IMG/VR virus record: IMGVR_UViG_3300049740_000584
Span: 1 to 30,493 of that record
Length of the DNA stretch: 30,493 nt
Source of the DNA: a virus
Strand: one strand, 5' to 3'
Part shown: positions 7,617-17,900 of the stretch, in pieces
How positions within the stretch are numbered: the stretch's first letter is position 1
Layout of the letters: each line of letters opens with the position of its first letter
The notes under the pieces: generated by a model
What the model saw: the letters and a program-made list of their open reading frames with translations, nothing else
Databases searched by the model: none
Told to the model about the DNA's origin: nothing
Program-made: the position numbers and the translations under genes

Positions 7617-9656
7617 ATGGTTACCGAAAATGATAATATAGAAGAAAGAATTGCAACCGACGGGAAAGCTCAGGTTAATAATGAAGGTGTGCCTACAGAC
7701 GGATTTGTTGACCCAGACGGAAAATATCCTAAAGATGAATATGTTGGCGAACCATCAGTTAATAAGGGATCACGTGGAACAAAAGTTCATAATTTAAAAA
7801 TTAAAAATGGTTCCATAGGCTGTGAGACAACTTTAGTAAAACAACCAAAAGCGATATATCCCTTAAATCAAGTGAACGAGTCAACATCTGGTCATATAAT
7901 TGAAATTAATGATACTCCTGGCGGAGAAAGAATACTTATTAAACATAAAGATGGTGCAGGTGTTGAAATAAAACCCGATGGTACTATTATTGTCAATAGT
8001 TTAGGTAATAGAGTTGATTTAGTATCTGAAAATCATACTATGGCTGTAGAAGGTAATGGTTGTATTACATATTACGGCAATTTAAATCTTACTGTTCAGG
8101 GTGATTATAATTTAGATGTGAAGGGTGATTATAATGTAAAAGTTGGCGGGAATAATATATTAAATGTTATAGGCAATTATCGTAAAAATATTGTCGGACT
8201 GTTTAATGAAGTAATACAGAAAACAAAAACATCTACTGTACTACAAAAAGTTGCTAATACATATTTAAGTGGATTTGGTACTTACACAAAAGGCACATTT
8301 AATAATGAAGTAGATGGTACTGCAGAATATTCACATAGTGGTAATACATATATAACTTCTGAATCTGAAATCAGTATGTCTTCACCAAATGTAAATATTG
8401 CCGCTTCAGATATTTCAGTATTCGGAGATGATGGAACTATTGGTGGCGACAATGTAACAATGTTTTCACAAAATAGTTATGTAGGTAGAACTTTGCATGC
8501 AAGTGAAGTCGAAGCAAAGAAAACTATGAAAGCAAAAGTATTTCACGGCAGTTTAAATGGTACAGCAAAAGGTGCACTGAAAGCTGGTACTGCTGCCCTA
8601 GGAGCGTCACACAGTGGATCTGTAGATACTACTGCACATAGTAAAGAAGATCCTGTAGCACAAGGTAAAAAATTTAAACCAACTTCAACCATTGTCAATG
8701 CATTTCTATTCAATGAAGATAGAGGTGTAAGAGAAATTAGAATTGACAGAGATGGTGGAATATTAGATGGCATTAATCAAACTAAAAATTCTGGTGGTAT
8801 AACAGATAAAAAATTAGATACTGGAGAAGTAAGATCAAAGTTGAAAGAAACTTCTAATCTAAAAAATAATAAATTTTTGGAAAGCCAGGTTGCAAATGAA
8901 TCACTTAATTCTGAATTTGCTTCTGTGGCACCAGAAAAAATTGGCAGAATAAAAGGTATAAATCAAACAGCAAGAACTGGCTATACACCAATAGGTTCAA
9001 GAAGGGAAGAAGCCCTAAGTAAAAAATATACACTTAGAGAGTCTTCATCTCGTGGAGTAGAAAGAACTATACCCGTTGATTCTAAGTATGATCCTAATAA
9101 ACAAAGTGATATTACTATGGGAACTAATCTTGGAAGTGGTATTCCTATTTCTAAGTTTATAGCTGGAGCTAAAGACCCCATAAATTTAAATCATACAACT
9201 AGCGCAGAACAAAGAAAAAATATAGCAAGGAATTTATATCCTCAGTCTGAGATAATTAATTTATTTTATCAGCTTGATCAATTTCAAGGGTATAATTTAG
9301 TAGTTGTTGAAGGCTTATATAAACCCGGACCTGAAGAAACTTTGACTCCCGGAGGTATTAAAGAATCCGCTAAAGATGGCAAGTTTGTTGTATATGAAGT
9401 CTATGACTCATTTACTGGTCAAATTTCTAATAGTAAATCTTTTGATTTTGCTGTATATTTAAAAGATAATACTAATTATGAAAATTTAATTATGTACTAC
9501 GATAATTATAACACTGATGGATCTTTACACTCTCAGGTAGGTGTTGGTATGCCGACCATACCAGAAAATTATACTGCATTTTTTAATAAAAATATTAAAA
9601 CAGTTTATAACGGTACATTACAGACAACAACAGACTTAATCGAAGTATTACCTTAA
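7617..9656 (+). CDS. Membrane-puncturing needle protein (gp5 C-terminal beta-helix type) with long C-terminal extension
   Basis: A 679-residue protein. Residues 1-90 are polar. Residues 92-130 (GHIIEINDTPGGERILIKH, then DGAGVEIKPDGTI) match the strand pattern that opens gp5 and VgrG beta-helices. Residues 130-195 carry eight-residue repeats such as LTVQGDYN, LDVKGDYN and VKVGGNNI, the octads of a triple-stranded helix. The helix seems to fade near residue 270. Residues 295-330 (VFHGSLNGTAKGALKAG) look like fibre sequence. About 350 more residues follow, including IPISKFIAGAKDPINLNH and GYNLVVVEGLYKPG, whose role I do not know. In T4 the helix ends the protein, so this extension is unusual. 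It completes the gp5 set begun at 4823. Confidence 0.8.
   Translation: MVTENDNIEERIATDGKAQVNNEGVPTDGFVDPDGKYPKDEYVGEPSVNKGSRGTKVHNLKIKNGSIGCETTLVKQPKAIYPLNQVNESTSGHIIEINDTPGGERILIKHKDGAGVEIKPDGTIIVNSLGNRVDLVSENHTMAVEGNGCITYYGNLNLTVQGDYNLDVKGDYNVKVGGNNILNVIGNYRKNIVGLFNEVIQKTKTSTVLQKVANTYLSGFGTYTKGTFNNEVDGTAEYSHSGNTYITSESEISMSSPNVNIAASDISVFGDDGTIGGDNVTMFSQNSYVGRTLHASEVEAKKTMKAKVFHGSLNGTAKGALKAGTAALGASHSGSVDTTAHSKEDPVAQGKKFKPTSTIVNAFLFNEDRGVREIRIDRDGGILDGINQTKNSGGITDKKLDTGEVRSKLKETSNLKNNKFLESQVANESLNSEFASVAPEKIGRIKGINQTARTGYTPIGSRREEALSKKYTLRESSSRGVERTIPVDSKYDPNKQSDITMGTNLGSGIPISKFIAGAKDPINLNHTTSAEQRKNIARNLYPQSEIINLFYQLDQFQGYNLVVVEGLYKPGPEETLTPGGIKESAKDGKFVVYEVYDSFTGQISNSKSFDFAVYLKDNTNYENLIMYYDNYNTDGSLHSQVGVGMPTIPENYTAFFNKNIKTVYNGTLQTTTDLIEVLP
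8098..8135 (+). repeat. 24-bp-period direct repeat coding beta-helix octads
   Basis: The 14-base unit AGGGTGATTATAAT occurs at 8098-8111 and again at 8122-8135, exactly 24 bases apart. This equals one eight-residue beta-helix repeat (GDYN.). Identity at the DNA level suggests recent duplication of an octad in the needle gene. Confidence 0.8.
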
Positions 9657-9662
9657 AAACAT

Positions 9663-9670
9663 TATAAATA
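9663..9670 (+). promoter_or_regulatory. Late promoter (TATAAATA) for the wedge operon
   Basis: A perfect late box in the 37-bp gap between the needle gene and the gp25 gene, 23 bases upstream of the ATG. An AAGAG ribosome-binding site follows at 9683-9687. It would start the wedge transcription unit. Confidence 0.82.
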
Positions 9671-9693
9671 ATACAATAAAATAAGAGAAAAAT

Positions 9694-10140
9694 ATGCCAT
9701 CAAGATCATTATCAATTGAAGATAGAAAATTAGATGCTGGAGTAAAAATAGTTGCTTCAAGCAGTAGGATATATTCGGATATTGATTTAGCATTTAAAAA
9801 GAAAAAGAATGGTGATATATTTAAAAAGACTGACGCTAATGCGGTAAAACAAGCTGTTAAGAATTTAATTCTTACAAATCACTATGAAAAACCTTTTGTA
9901 CCTTTCTTTGGTGGAAGTATTAGAGATATGCTGTTTGAACTTGGTGATCAGTTTTTAGATTTTGAAGTAGAACAAAGAATAAAATTAGCAATAGAAAATT
10001 ATGAACCAAGAGCTGAAGTAATAGACGTATCCACTTCATATAGAGACTATGCAAATTCTCTTGACGTATCAATAACTTTTGTTATATTAAGTACAAATGA
10101 AACAATTACACTAGAAACAGAAATTTCGAGGTTGAGATAA
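9694..10140 (+). CDS. 25: Baseplate wedge / sheath initiator, T4 gp25-like
   Basis: A 148-residue protein, close to T4 gp25 (132). It is one of the most conserved baseplate parts in contractile machines (P2 W, T6SS TssE) and starts sheath polymerisation. The family hallmark EPRAEV is present at about residues 109-114, preceded by a PFFGGSIRDMLFE helix (PF....G...R..LFE) near residue 70. A variable N-terminus holds YSDIDLAFKKKKNGD. The stop shares one base with the gp6 start (TAATG), fitting the obligate gp25-gp6 complex. It is the first gene after a late promoter. Confidence 0.93.
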   Translation: MPSRSLSIEDRKLDAGVKIVASSSRIYSDIDLAFKKKKNGDIFKKTDANAVKQAVKNLILTNHYEKPFVPFFGGSIRDMLFELGDQFLDFEVEQRIKLAIENYEPRAEVIDVSTSYRDYANSLDVSITFVILSTNETITLETEISRLR

Positions 10141-11981
10141 TGGCCACAAATATTACATCAACAGCTTTAGATTTTGATGCTATAAGAAATAGTTTAAAAA
10201 CTTATTTTGCACAGCAACCAGAATTTTCTGACTATAACTTTGAAGCATCTGGCTTATCTAATGTATTAGATGTTTTAGCTTACAATACACACTTTAATGG
10301 GCTTACCGCAAACTTTGCAACTAATGAAGCATTTTTAAATACTGCGCAATTAAGATCATCAGTTGTATCACATGCCGAGGCTCTTGGTTATAGACCAAGA
10401 TCAAGAACCCCATCATCTTCTTCACTCACGCTATATGTTAATCTTTCCGGCGTTGCAAATCGGCCATCTTCAATAACTCTAACTTCTGAGTGGGTATTTA
10501 ATGCATCTAATGAGTCTGAAACTTTTCAATTTATAACAGATAAAAATTATAGCGCACAAGATGATGGAAATGGATTATATAGATTTTATGATGCAAATGG
10601 GAATTCGGATATTAAAGTTTTTCAAGGCGAGTTTAAAACAAAAACTTTTATTGTTGATGATACAGCAGAAAATCAAATATACGTTATACCAGATGAATCT
10701 CTTGATACCGGAAAAATAACAGTAAATGTTTATGATACACCAACATCTACAAAATTTACTTCATATTATTTCTTAGATACTGCACTTACTGTGGACTCAA
10801 CTACTGCATTCTTTGATATAAAAGAATCGCCAAACGGATACTATGAGATTAATTTTGGTGATGGTAAGAGTTTCGGTAAATCTCCTGCAGTTGGCAGTAA
10901 AGTTGTAGTCAGATATTTTTCTTCAAGAGGAACTGATGCAAATGGATGTACTGGTTTTAAAAGCGCAAATAGTTTTGTTTTAAATGATGTAAACTATCCT
11001 GTTAATATTCAAATACAAAAATCTTCTACAGAAGGTTATGAAAAAGAAACAATAGAATCAATTCGTAAATTAGCACCACTTCAATTTGCAGCTCAGAAAA
11101 GATTAGTAACATCTGCAGATTACAGAGCAATGATTTTATCTAACTTCCCTGTTATAAAAGATGTTGCAGTATGGGGCGGAGAAGATAATGTCCCTATTGA
11201 TTATGGTAAGGTGTATATTAGTCTTCAATATCAAGATGGAACATCAGATGCAGTAAAAACTGCAACACAAAATAGCATTGAAACTAACTTTACTAATCAA
11301 CTTTCTGTTATGTCAATTTCAAATAAATATGTAACTCCTGAAGAAACATATTTAGAAATAACGGGTAATTTTAATTATGATCCTAGTTTAACTAATGATA
11401 CAGGTTCTGCTATCCAAACAACTATTACAAATTTTCTACAAGAATATTTTACAAATACTTTAAATAGTTTTAATTCATCTTTTAGTAGATCAGAAGTATT
11501 AACCGAAGTAAGTGATTTAAATAGAGCCATACTTTCGGCAAAGATGGATCTTAAGGTTCAGCAAAGAGTAGATATAACTGTTGGTTCTCCTAAAAATTAT
11601 AATATATATTTTCCAGTAATGTTAATTCCTGCTGAAGCGCAAGACTATAGTATTGAATCTTCAATGTTTACTTATGGTGATGATGCAGTTCGTTGTACGG
11701 TTAAAAATAAATTAAACTCAAATATATTACAGGTTGTATCAACTACGGGATCTATAATTGTAGAAGATATTGGAAGTTATAATTATCAAAAAGGTAGTGT
11801 AAATCTTAACGGTTTTACTCCAGTCTCAATATCGACTGGAACTACATATATTACATTTAGTTCAACTCCTCTTGATCAGAGTATGATTTCTCCTCTTAGA
11901 AATTATGTACTAAGATTGGATACTGCAAAATTAAGAATGCAGCCACTAAAGAATGAACAAGATACAAAGGTAGCGTTGTAA
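10140..11981 (+). CDS. 6: Baseplate wedge protein, T4 gp6-like (P2 gpJ family)
   Basis: A 613-residue protein, near T4 gp6 (660), which dimerises to form the inner ring of the baseplate. Residues 10-85 read LDFDAIRNSLKTYFAQQPEF, YNFEASGLSNVLDVLAYNTH and SHAEALGYRPRSRTPS, the typical gp6 start. The middle holds beta-rich sequence with YEINFGDGKSFGKSP, and residues around 300-345 read ESIRKLAPLQFAAQKRLVTS followed by ADYRAM. That stretch is the conserved gpJ-type segment. The C-terminal region includes SEVLTEVSDLNRAI. It lies directly after gp25 and before a gp7/gpI-like gene, the same W-J-I order as in P2. Confidence 0.92.
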   Translation: MATNITSTALDFDAIRNSLKTYFAQQPEFSDYNFEASGLSNVLDVLAYNTHFNGLTANFATNEAFLNTAQLRSSVVSHAEALGYRPRSRTPSSSSLTLYVNLSGVANRPSSITLTSEWVFNASNESETFQFITDKNYSAQDDGNGLYRFYDANGNSDIKVFQGEFKTKTFIVDDTAENQIYVIPDESLDTGKITVNVYDTPTSTKFTSYYFLDTALTVDSTTAFFDIKESPNGYYEINFGDGKSFGKSPAVGSKVVVRYFSSRGTDANGCTGFKSANSFVLNDVNYPVNIQIQKSSTEGYEKETIESIRKLAPLQFAAQKRLVTSADYRAMILSNFPVIKDVAVWGGEDNVPIDYGKVYISLQYQDGTSDAVKTATQNSIETNFTNQLSVMSISNKYVTPEETYLEITGNFNYDPSLTNDTGSAIQTTITNFLQEYFTNTLNSFNSSFSRSEVLTEVSDLNRAILSAKMDLKVQQRVDITVGSPKNYNIYFPVMLIPAEAQDYSIESSMFTYGDDAVRCTVKNKLNSNILQVVSTTGSIIVEDIGSYNYQKGSVNLNGFTPVSISTGTTYITFSSTPLDQSMISPLRNYVLRLDTAKLRMQPLKNEQDTKVAL

Positions 11982-11985
11982 TACA

Positions 11986-13533
11986 ATGTCTGAAGATAGA
12001 AATAATTTATCACTTAGAGCAGACTATGTAAGGGATATTCTCCCGGAGTATTTTACTGCAGATTATCCTAATCTTATTCAGTTTTTAGAAACTTACTATG
12101 ATGCTTTAGATAGTGATGGAAATTTCGGTAATACTATAAAAGACTTATATGAAATAAGAGATATAGGAAAAACAGATTTAAAATATCTTGATAATTTATT
12201 TGGCGAAATAGGTCTCAGTTTATCTTCGGAGTTTGTTTCTAACCCAAGAGAAATATTAAAAAATTTAGCCAAGTTTTTTAGAGTAAAAGGTTCTCTTTAT
12301 TCTGCCGAAGGTTTCTTTAGAGGATTTTTTGATGCATCAGCAGAAGTTGAATATCCAAAAGATAAAATTTTTACATTAGATGATCCATTATCAATACTCG
12401 GATCTAAATCATCTAAGAAAATGCAAGATGGTAGATTACATCAGGTATTATCTCATCTTATAAAGACCACAGTACCATTAAAAGACTGGGAACAATTATA
12501 TAAAAAGTTTGTACATCCAGCAGGATTTTATTTACATGCTGAAGCACAGCTTTATACTAATCCAACATATAAGCCTGTTGGTGTTCTTTCAGATGCAACT
12601 CCTTTAAATTTAAGAGTTGAAACTGATAGTGCTTTACCGAAGTTGGCTATAGATACTCGTATTATTAGTAAAACTGATATGGGAAATAGTGACATCCTTA
12701 TTATGGATGGCCATAAAGAATATGTTTGTGGATCAAATACTAGAAGATTTCAATATGCAAATATACTAGACTATGCTGATAGTGAAGGGTGGTTTATTGA
12801 AGATAGTTATGGTAGAGCATTAGAAGGTCCGGGTCTTTCTGTTAAAAATTCTGTAGATGCTGGATTGTATAGTAATAAAGAAATACATGTTGCTGCTATT
12901 GATTTATCACCAACATTAAAAAGTGAAGATATTAAATATCAGCCAAGCCTTACGGAAGTACCAGGGGAGCCATATACTATATTTGAAGCTTCTCCGGCAA
13001 CAATTAAAACATTAAATACACAAACACCAACTACATCATCAACTTTAATTCAAATAAATGTTCCTTCAGAATTAAATAAAACTCTTGAACAAATTACAAG
13101 AGGCGATAGTAAAACATATATTTCAAGAATGTATTTAACAGGCAATTATTCTTCCACAAAGCTTGATATAGCTTTGCCTGGTTTAGGAGATTCTTTTGGT
13201 GGGGATTATTTCTGCATCGGTGGCGATTCGGATGCTGCTAATCATTCTACTGCAGTTGTATCAGCCTCAGCTCCAGTATTAAGAGTTGATGATATTCTTG
13301 ATTCATATGGTATGTTAGATATAAACATTAAAAAGACTGGATCCGGTTCTATTAGTGTAAAATTTAATCTTTCACATAAATTTAACAGTATATATGAGTG
13401 GATTAAGTATGATTCTAATGCAGTTTTTGATATAAATAGTTTTAATTATGGTGACAACCAAAGTATGAGAAATGTGACTATTCAAGAATTAAGAAACAAG
13501 AATATGTTATATTTAAAAGACGCAATAATTTAA
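11986..13533 (+). CDS. Baseplate wedge protein, gp7/P2 gpI-like
   Basis: A 515-residue protein. The N-terminal 190 residues match the conserved core of P2 gpI and T4 gp7: YVRDILPEYFTADYPNLIQF, LETYYDALD, LYEIRDIGKTDLKYLDNLFG and FFRVKGSLYSAEGFFRGFF, then a later KFVHPAGFYLHAEA. This core forms the heterotrimer with two gp6 copies. T4 gp7 is about twice as long (1032 residues), so the arms of T4 gp7 are absent. The C-terminal 300 residues are beta-rich and not recognised. Position after gp25 and gp6 strongly supports the wedge role. Near its 3' end the coding sequence contains a perfect TATAAATA at 13431. Confidence 0.8.
   Translation: MSEDRNNLSLRADYVRDILPEYFTADYPNLIQFLETYYDALDSDGNFGNTIKDLYEIRDIGKTDLKYLDNLFGEIGLSLSSEFVSNPREILKNLAKFFRVKGSLYSAEGFFRGFFDASAEVEYPKDKIFTLDDPLSILGSKSSKKMQDGRLHQVLSHLIKTTVPLKDWEQLYKKFVHPAGFYLHAEAQLYTNPTYKPVGVLSDATPLNLRVETDSALPKLAIDTRIISKTDMGNSDILIMDGHKEYVCGSNTRRFQYANILDYADSEGWFIEDSYGRALEGPGLSVKNSVDAGLYSNKEIHVAAIDLSPTLKSEDIKYQPSLTEVPGEPYTIFEASPATIKTLNTQTPTTSSTLIQINVPSELNKTLEQITRGDSKTYISRMYLTGNYSSTKLDIALPGLGDSFGGDYFCIGGDSDAANHSTAVVSASAPVLRVDDILDSYGMLDINIKKTGSGSISVKFNLSHKFNSIYEWIKYDSNAVFDINSFNYGDNQSMRNVTIQELRNKNMLYLKDAII
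13431..13438 (+). promoter_or_regulatory. Possible internal late promoter within the gp7-like gene
   Basis: A perfect TATAAATA inside coding sequence (Asp-Ile-Asn-Ser codons), 105 bases upstream of the gp8-like start. It could add transcripts for gp8 and the downstream fibre genes, but it may be chance in AT-rich coding DNA. Confidence 0.35.
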
Positions 13534-13543
13534 TAGGTAGAGC

Positions 13544-14905
13544 ATGTCGACAATTGTAACACAAAACTTTAAGAAGGAACTCATGATTGGGACCATTCGT
13601 AGTATTAATAATACTACAGAGAACTATTATATTGGCGTGTCTCGATCTAATCCATGGAATGCTGTAGATTCAGCACCAACAGCTAAAGATAATATTAGGA
13701 TTCAAAACGAATTCCGAAACGGTCTTCAATCTATTCATAGAGTTGCAGCTGCTGCATTAGTTGTTCCTCGTAAATCTTGGACTACTGGATCCACATATGT
13801 TGCATATGACGACAAAAAAGATTTATCTGACTACGGTTCAGACTTTTTCTATGTTGCAAATAATAATCATGATGTTTATATTTGTTTAAGACAGGGAACA
13901 GATGCAACTGGCTCAGCGGTAGCTTCGACGGTTCAACCTACAGGTTCTAATAATGATCCATTTGAAACATCTGATGGATATGTTTGGAAATTTCTTTATA
14001 CTATTAGTGCATTAGATGCTACTTTATTCATGACTAACGATCATATGCCTATTGATCGTATTTTAGCCACAGATTCAAATTCTACTGGTAATGAAATAAA
14101 ACAGTATGAAGTTCAGAGTGCTGCAAAGCCCGGGATGATCACAGCATTTGAAGTAACTGCGGCTGGAACTAATTATAGTAACCCATCAATTAATATCAAT
14201 GGTGTCAATTATCCTGATCTTGTAGATTTTACGTTAAATTCTGGCGCTATTGTAAAAGCGGAATATAATCCTGATTCCTCAGGTACCACTTTAAACTATG
14301 TTCACGGATTAAGAGGAGCACAAATAACTCTTACTGATTCTAATGGAACAAATGGTGAAGTGAGAGCTGTTATGTCCAGTGGATTAGGTATTGGTGGAGA
14401 TGCATCTTCTGATCTTAAGTGTGGTTCTATGATGATTGGTGTAAGAGTTGATGGAAATACATCTGACTGGTTACTTAATCAAGATTATAGACAAATTGGT
14501 ATTATTAGAGGAATTAAAGATTCTGCTCAAGGTACTCAGTGGACTAATCTTACTGGGGGTGCTTTACAATCTATGACTCTTGCGACACAAACAGTTGCAT
14601 TTACAACAGATGAAGTTATTGTTGGTGCTACAAGTGGTGCAAAAGCATACGTTGATCAAACTAATGGTAATACAATTCTATTCCATCAAAATGATTCAAC
14701 TGGTTATGTTGGATTTGTAGCAAGCGAAACTTTAACAGAAATGAGTGGACCAGGACAGGGTACTGTAGGCAATCCACTTATAGCATCAGAAGTTGATCCA
14801 TTTACAGGCGAAATACTGTATATAGATAATAGGTCTGCAGTAACTAGAGTTGCTAATCAGACAGAAGATATTAAAATAGTTATTCAATTGGATGAGTGTT
14901 CATGA
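13544..14905 (+). CDS. 8: Baseplate wedge protein, T4 gp8-like
   Basis: A 453-residue protein; T4 gp8 has 334 residues and forms a dimer on the outside of the wedge. The N-terminal half matches the family: ENYYIGVSRSNPWNAVDSAP, IHRVAAAALVVPRKSW, YVAYDDKKDLSDYGSDFFYV, VYICLRQG and DGYVWKFLYTISALDATLF. The C-terminal part is longer than in T4 and includes a small repeat-like beta module (FTTDEVIVGATSGAKAYVDQ, about residues 352-371) similar in style to the gp53 insert. AGGTAG before the ATG serves as ribosome-binding site. The stop overlaps the next gene as ATGA. Confidence 0.87.
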   Translation: MSTIVTQNFKKELMIGTIRSINNTTENYYIGVSRSNPWNAVDSAPTAKDNIRIQNEFRNGLQSIHRVAAAALVVPRKSWTTGSTYVAYDDKKDLSDYGSDFFYVANNNHDVYICLRQGTDATGSAVASTVQPTGSNNDPFETSDGYVWKFLYTISALDATLFMTNDHMPIDRILATDSNSTGNEIKQYEVQSAAKPGMITAFEVTAAGTNYSNPSININGVNYPDLVDFTLNSGAIVKAEYNPDSSGTTLNYVHGLRGAQITLTDSNGTNGEVRAVMSSGLGIGGDASSDLKCGSMMIGVRVDGNTSDWLLNQDYRQIGIIRGIKDSAQGTQWTNLTGGALQSMTLATQTVAFTTDEVIVGATSGAKAYVDQTNGNTILFHQNDSTGYVGFVASETLTEMSGPGQGTVGNPLIASEVDPFTGEILYIDNRSAVTRVANQTEDIKIVIQLDECS

Positions 14906-17900
14906 CCGTAAACTATACTAAAAATTTAGAAACCCAAGTTTATAAAGACGACTTTGATCCCGATAAAGGGTTCCATAAAGTATTATTTAAAAGCGGTAAA
15001 GCACTTCAAAGTAGAGAATTGAATCAGCTTCAATCTATTATACAAGAAGAAATTAAAAGACTTGGCACTAATCTTTTTAAAGAGGGTGCTTCACTCGAGT
15101 CTGCTGCTCTTACTTTTAATAATCGTTACAGATATATTAAACTTAATACTGACCCAACTGATGCTACAACTCCTGGTGTTTCTTTACCTACAAATGTTTC
15201 TAATTTTAAAGATAAAGTTTTTATTGGACAACTTTCTGGAATTTCTGTAAAAGTTATTGAAATAGTAGAAGCTGAGGGATCTGATCCGGCAACAATTTAT
15301 GTTCAGTACATTGATACTTTAAATGGAACATCTGGAACAGAACCTGCTTCTGTAACTCCAGGCGAAGAATTACTAGAAAAAGACGGTTCTGTGGTATTGG
15401 TTGTTCAAACAACTAACACTACTGCAGATCCAGCAACTGGTTATGGTTTTAGAATTTCTGCTGGACCAGCATCATTCTTTGCTGAAGGACACTTTGTTCA
15501 TGCGCCAAAACAAAGTCTTATTGTTGCAAAGTATTTTTCAAATCCAACTGCTACTATCGGGTTTAAACTTACACAGGTAGTTACTACAGCAGATGATGAT
15601 GATTCTCTATATGACAATCAAGGAGATTTACCAAATTATACGGCTCCTGGTGCAGATAGATATACAATTAATTTAGAACTTGTAAATAAGAATACTATTC
15701 AAGCTGATGAGACATTTATCTATTACGCTAAAATTGAACACGGGTTCCTTGTTGAAGCAGTTACTGGATACGAGCAATATAATAAAATTAATGATATTAT
15801 GGCCGTACGAACGAAAGAAGAGTCTGGTAATTATACTGTAAAACCATTTAGACTTTCTTGGGATGAACATTCATCAGATAACACAAAACTATCTTTAGGC
15901 GTAAGTAGCGGTACAGCGTATGTAAATGGTTATAGAGTAAGTAAAGCATCTGCTAGTACTTTAGATATACCAAGATCAACTACTACTATAACACAAGAAA
16001 ATAAAGGCATCTCTGGAACATATGGTAATTATATACTAGTTGAAGCTGGTTTCTTCGGCGTTCCTGATGTAAATATTTTTGAACGAGTAGATATCAGTGA
16101 CGATACTACAGGAACTGCCCCTTTTGATGTTAACGATAAAATTGGTTCTTTAAGAATTAGAGGTGTAGATCCTGGAGAGCCAGGATCAAATACATTTAAG
16201 GTATATGTGTTTGATATTGAAATGAACGCCGGTAAAATATTTAATAGAGATGCTAGGGCAATCGGTTTAGATAGTGGAGCTTGTAGTTGTGAAAGACAAG
16301 AAATGAGACTTGTCAGATCAAATAATAAAGTTATAATATATGAAACTCAAGCAAATGAGCTGTTCTTTAAAATACCAGGCAATAGACCAAGCGCAGTTTC
16401 AGATGTTTCTATGACTCTTGCAAAAAGATATAGAGGTACTGCTGCATCAAATGGTTCGATGACAATAACTGCTTCAGCGGGAGAAGTATTTACAGATACT
16501 GCTAATTGGATTATTTCAGACCCAGGCGGAGCAACAGCAGGACAATCTCCTACATATGCTGGAGTTGGTACATCAAGTGTTACTATTACGGGTTTAGTTA
16601 GTTCTAAAAATAGTGGAGTTATTGCTACAGGTTTTGATCAATTTGAAGTATATGCTTATACATTTAAGGGTGCATGTAATGTAGCTTCTAAAACAAAAGT
16701 CACGACTACAGCACTTGTTACTTTTAATCCAAGTACAGGTGTCGCACAGCTACCCTACACTGATGTAATAGGCGTAGAAGAAATTAGAATATTGGCTTCT
16801 AACGGAAATCTTGTTACAGATAAGTTTGAAGTAGATGGTGGTCAAAGAGATAATTCATACCAGAAAGGTTCTATTACCATTAAACCTGGTAGAACAGTTA
16901 CTGGTAATTTCCAGAATACAACTCTTCAGCTATTTGTTAAATTCTCTTATTTTGCTCATGGTTCTGGTGACTTTTTTGGACCTAGTTCTTACTCAACAAT
17001 TGATTATCAAGATATTCCTAATTATCAATTAGCAAACGGCCGCTATGTGGATTTAAAAAATTATCTTGATTTTAGATCATCAAAAGGAAGTAGTGGTACA
17101 TATTCAACCACTGATGCCGAAATATTTATTTTACCGAGACAAGGCTCAACTATTGTAGCTGACGTTTCATATTATCAACCAAGATATGATAAGTTAGTTT
17201 TAACACAACAGGGCGAATTTAAATATATTAAAGGAACACCATCTTTAAATCCTAAGTTTCCTTCAATTCCTGATGGTGCTATGGAACTTCATAGAATTAG
17301 ATTAAATGCTGGAACATTTGGTCCTGATGATTTAACATTCTCAATGCTTGATAACAAACGCTATACAATGAGAGATATTGGAAAGCTAGAGAAAAAGATT
17401 GATGATCTTGCAGAAGTAACATCTCTTACACTATTAGAAATGGATACTGCAAATATTGATGTATTAGACGAAGATAATAGGAATAGAACAAAATCAGGAT
17501 TTATGGCGGACAATTTTGAGAATCAATATTTCTCAGATATTACACATCCAGGGTATTCAGCAGCTATTGATCCAAGAAATAAACTTATAAGACCAAGAGC
17601 AATTACAAATAACATTGGTCTTTATTATGACTCAAATGCATCCACAAATACTATTATGAAAGGTGATAATGTATATACAACTTATAATACAACACCTTAC
17701 ATTGTTCAAGATATTGCATCATCGTCCATAAATGTCAATCCATATTTGAATTTATTTTACAATGGTGCTATGTCACTTTCCCCAGCATCTGATGACTGGT
17801 ATGAAACTGATTATATCCCAGATAAAATTATTCCAGGTGGATCATTACTTAATACAGACTTGGCTCTTCAATGGGGTGATCATGAATGGAATTGGGGTGG

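Noticed and set aside
9150-9560. M15-type peptidase domain at the end of the needle protein
   Set aside because: The segment loosely recalls such domains, but the zinc-binding His/Asp motifs are absent.
14896-14901. GTG start two codons upstream for the giant tail protein
   Set aside because: The ATG at 14902 gives the usual ATGA overlap with the gp8 stop and begins at the family's conserved sequence.
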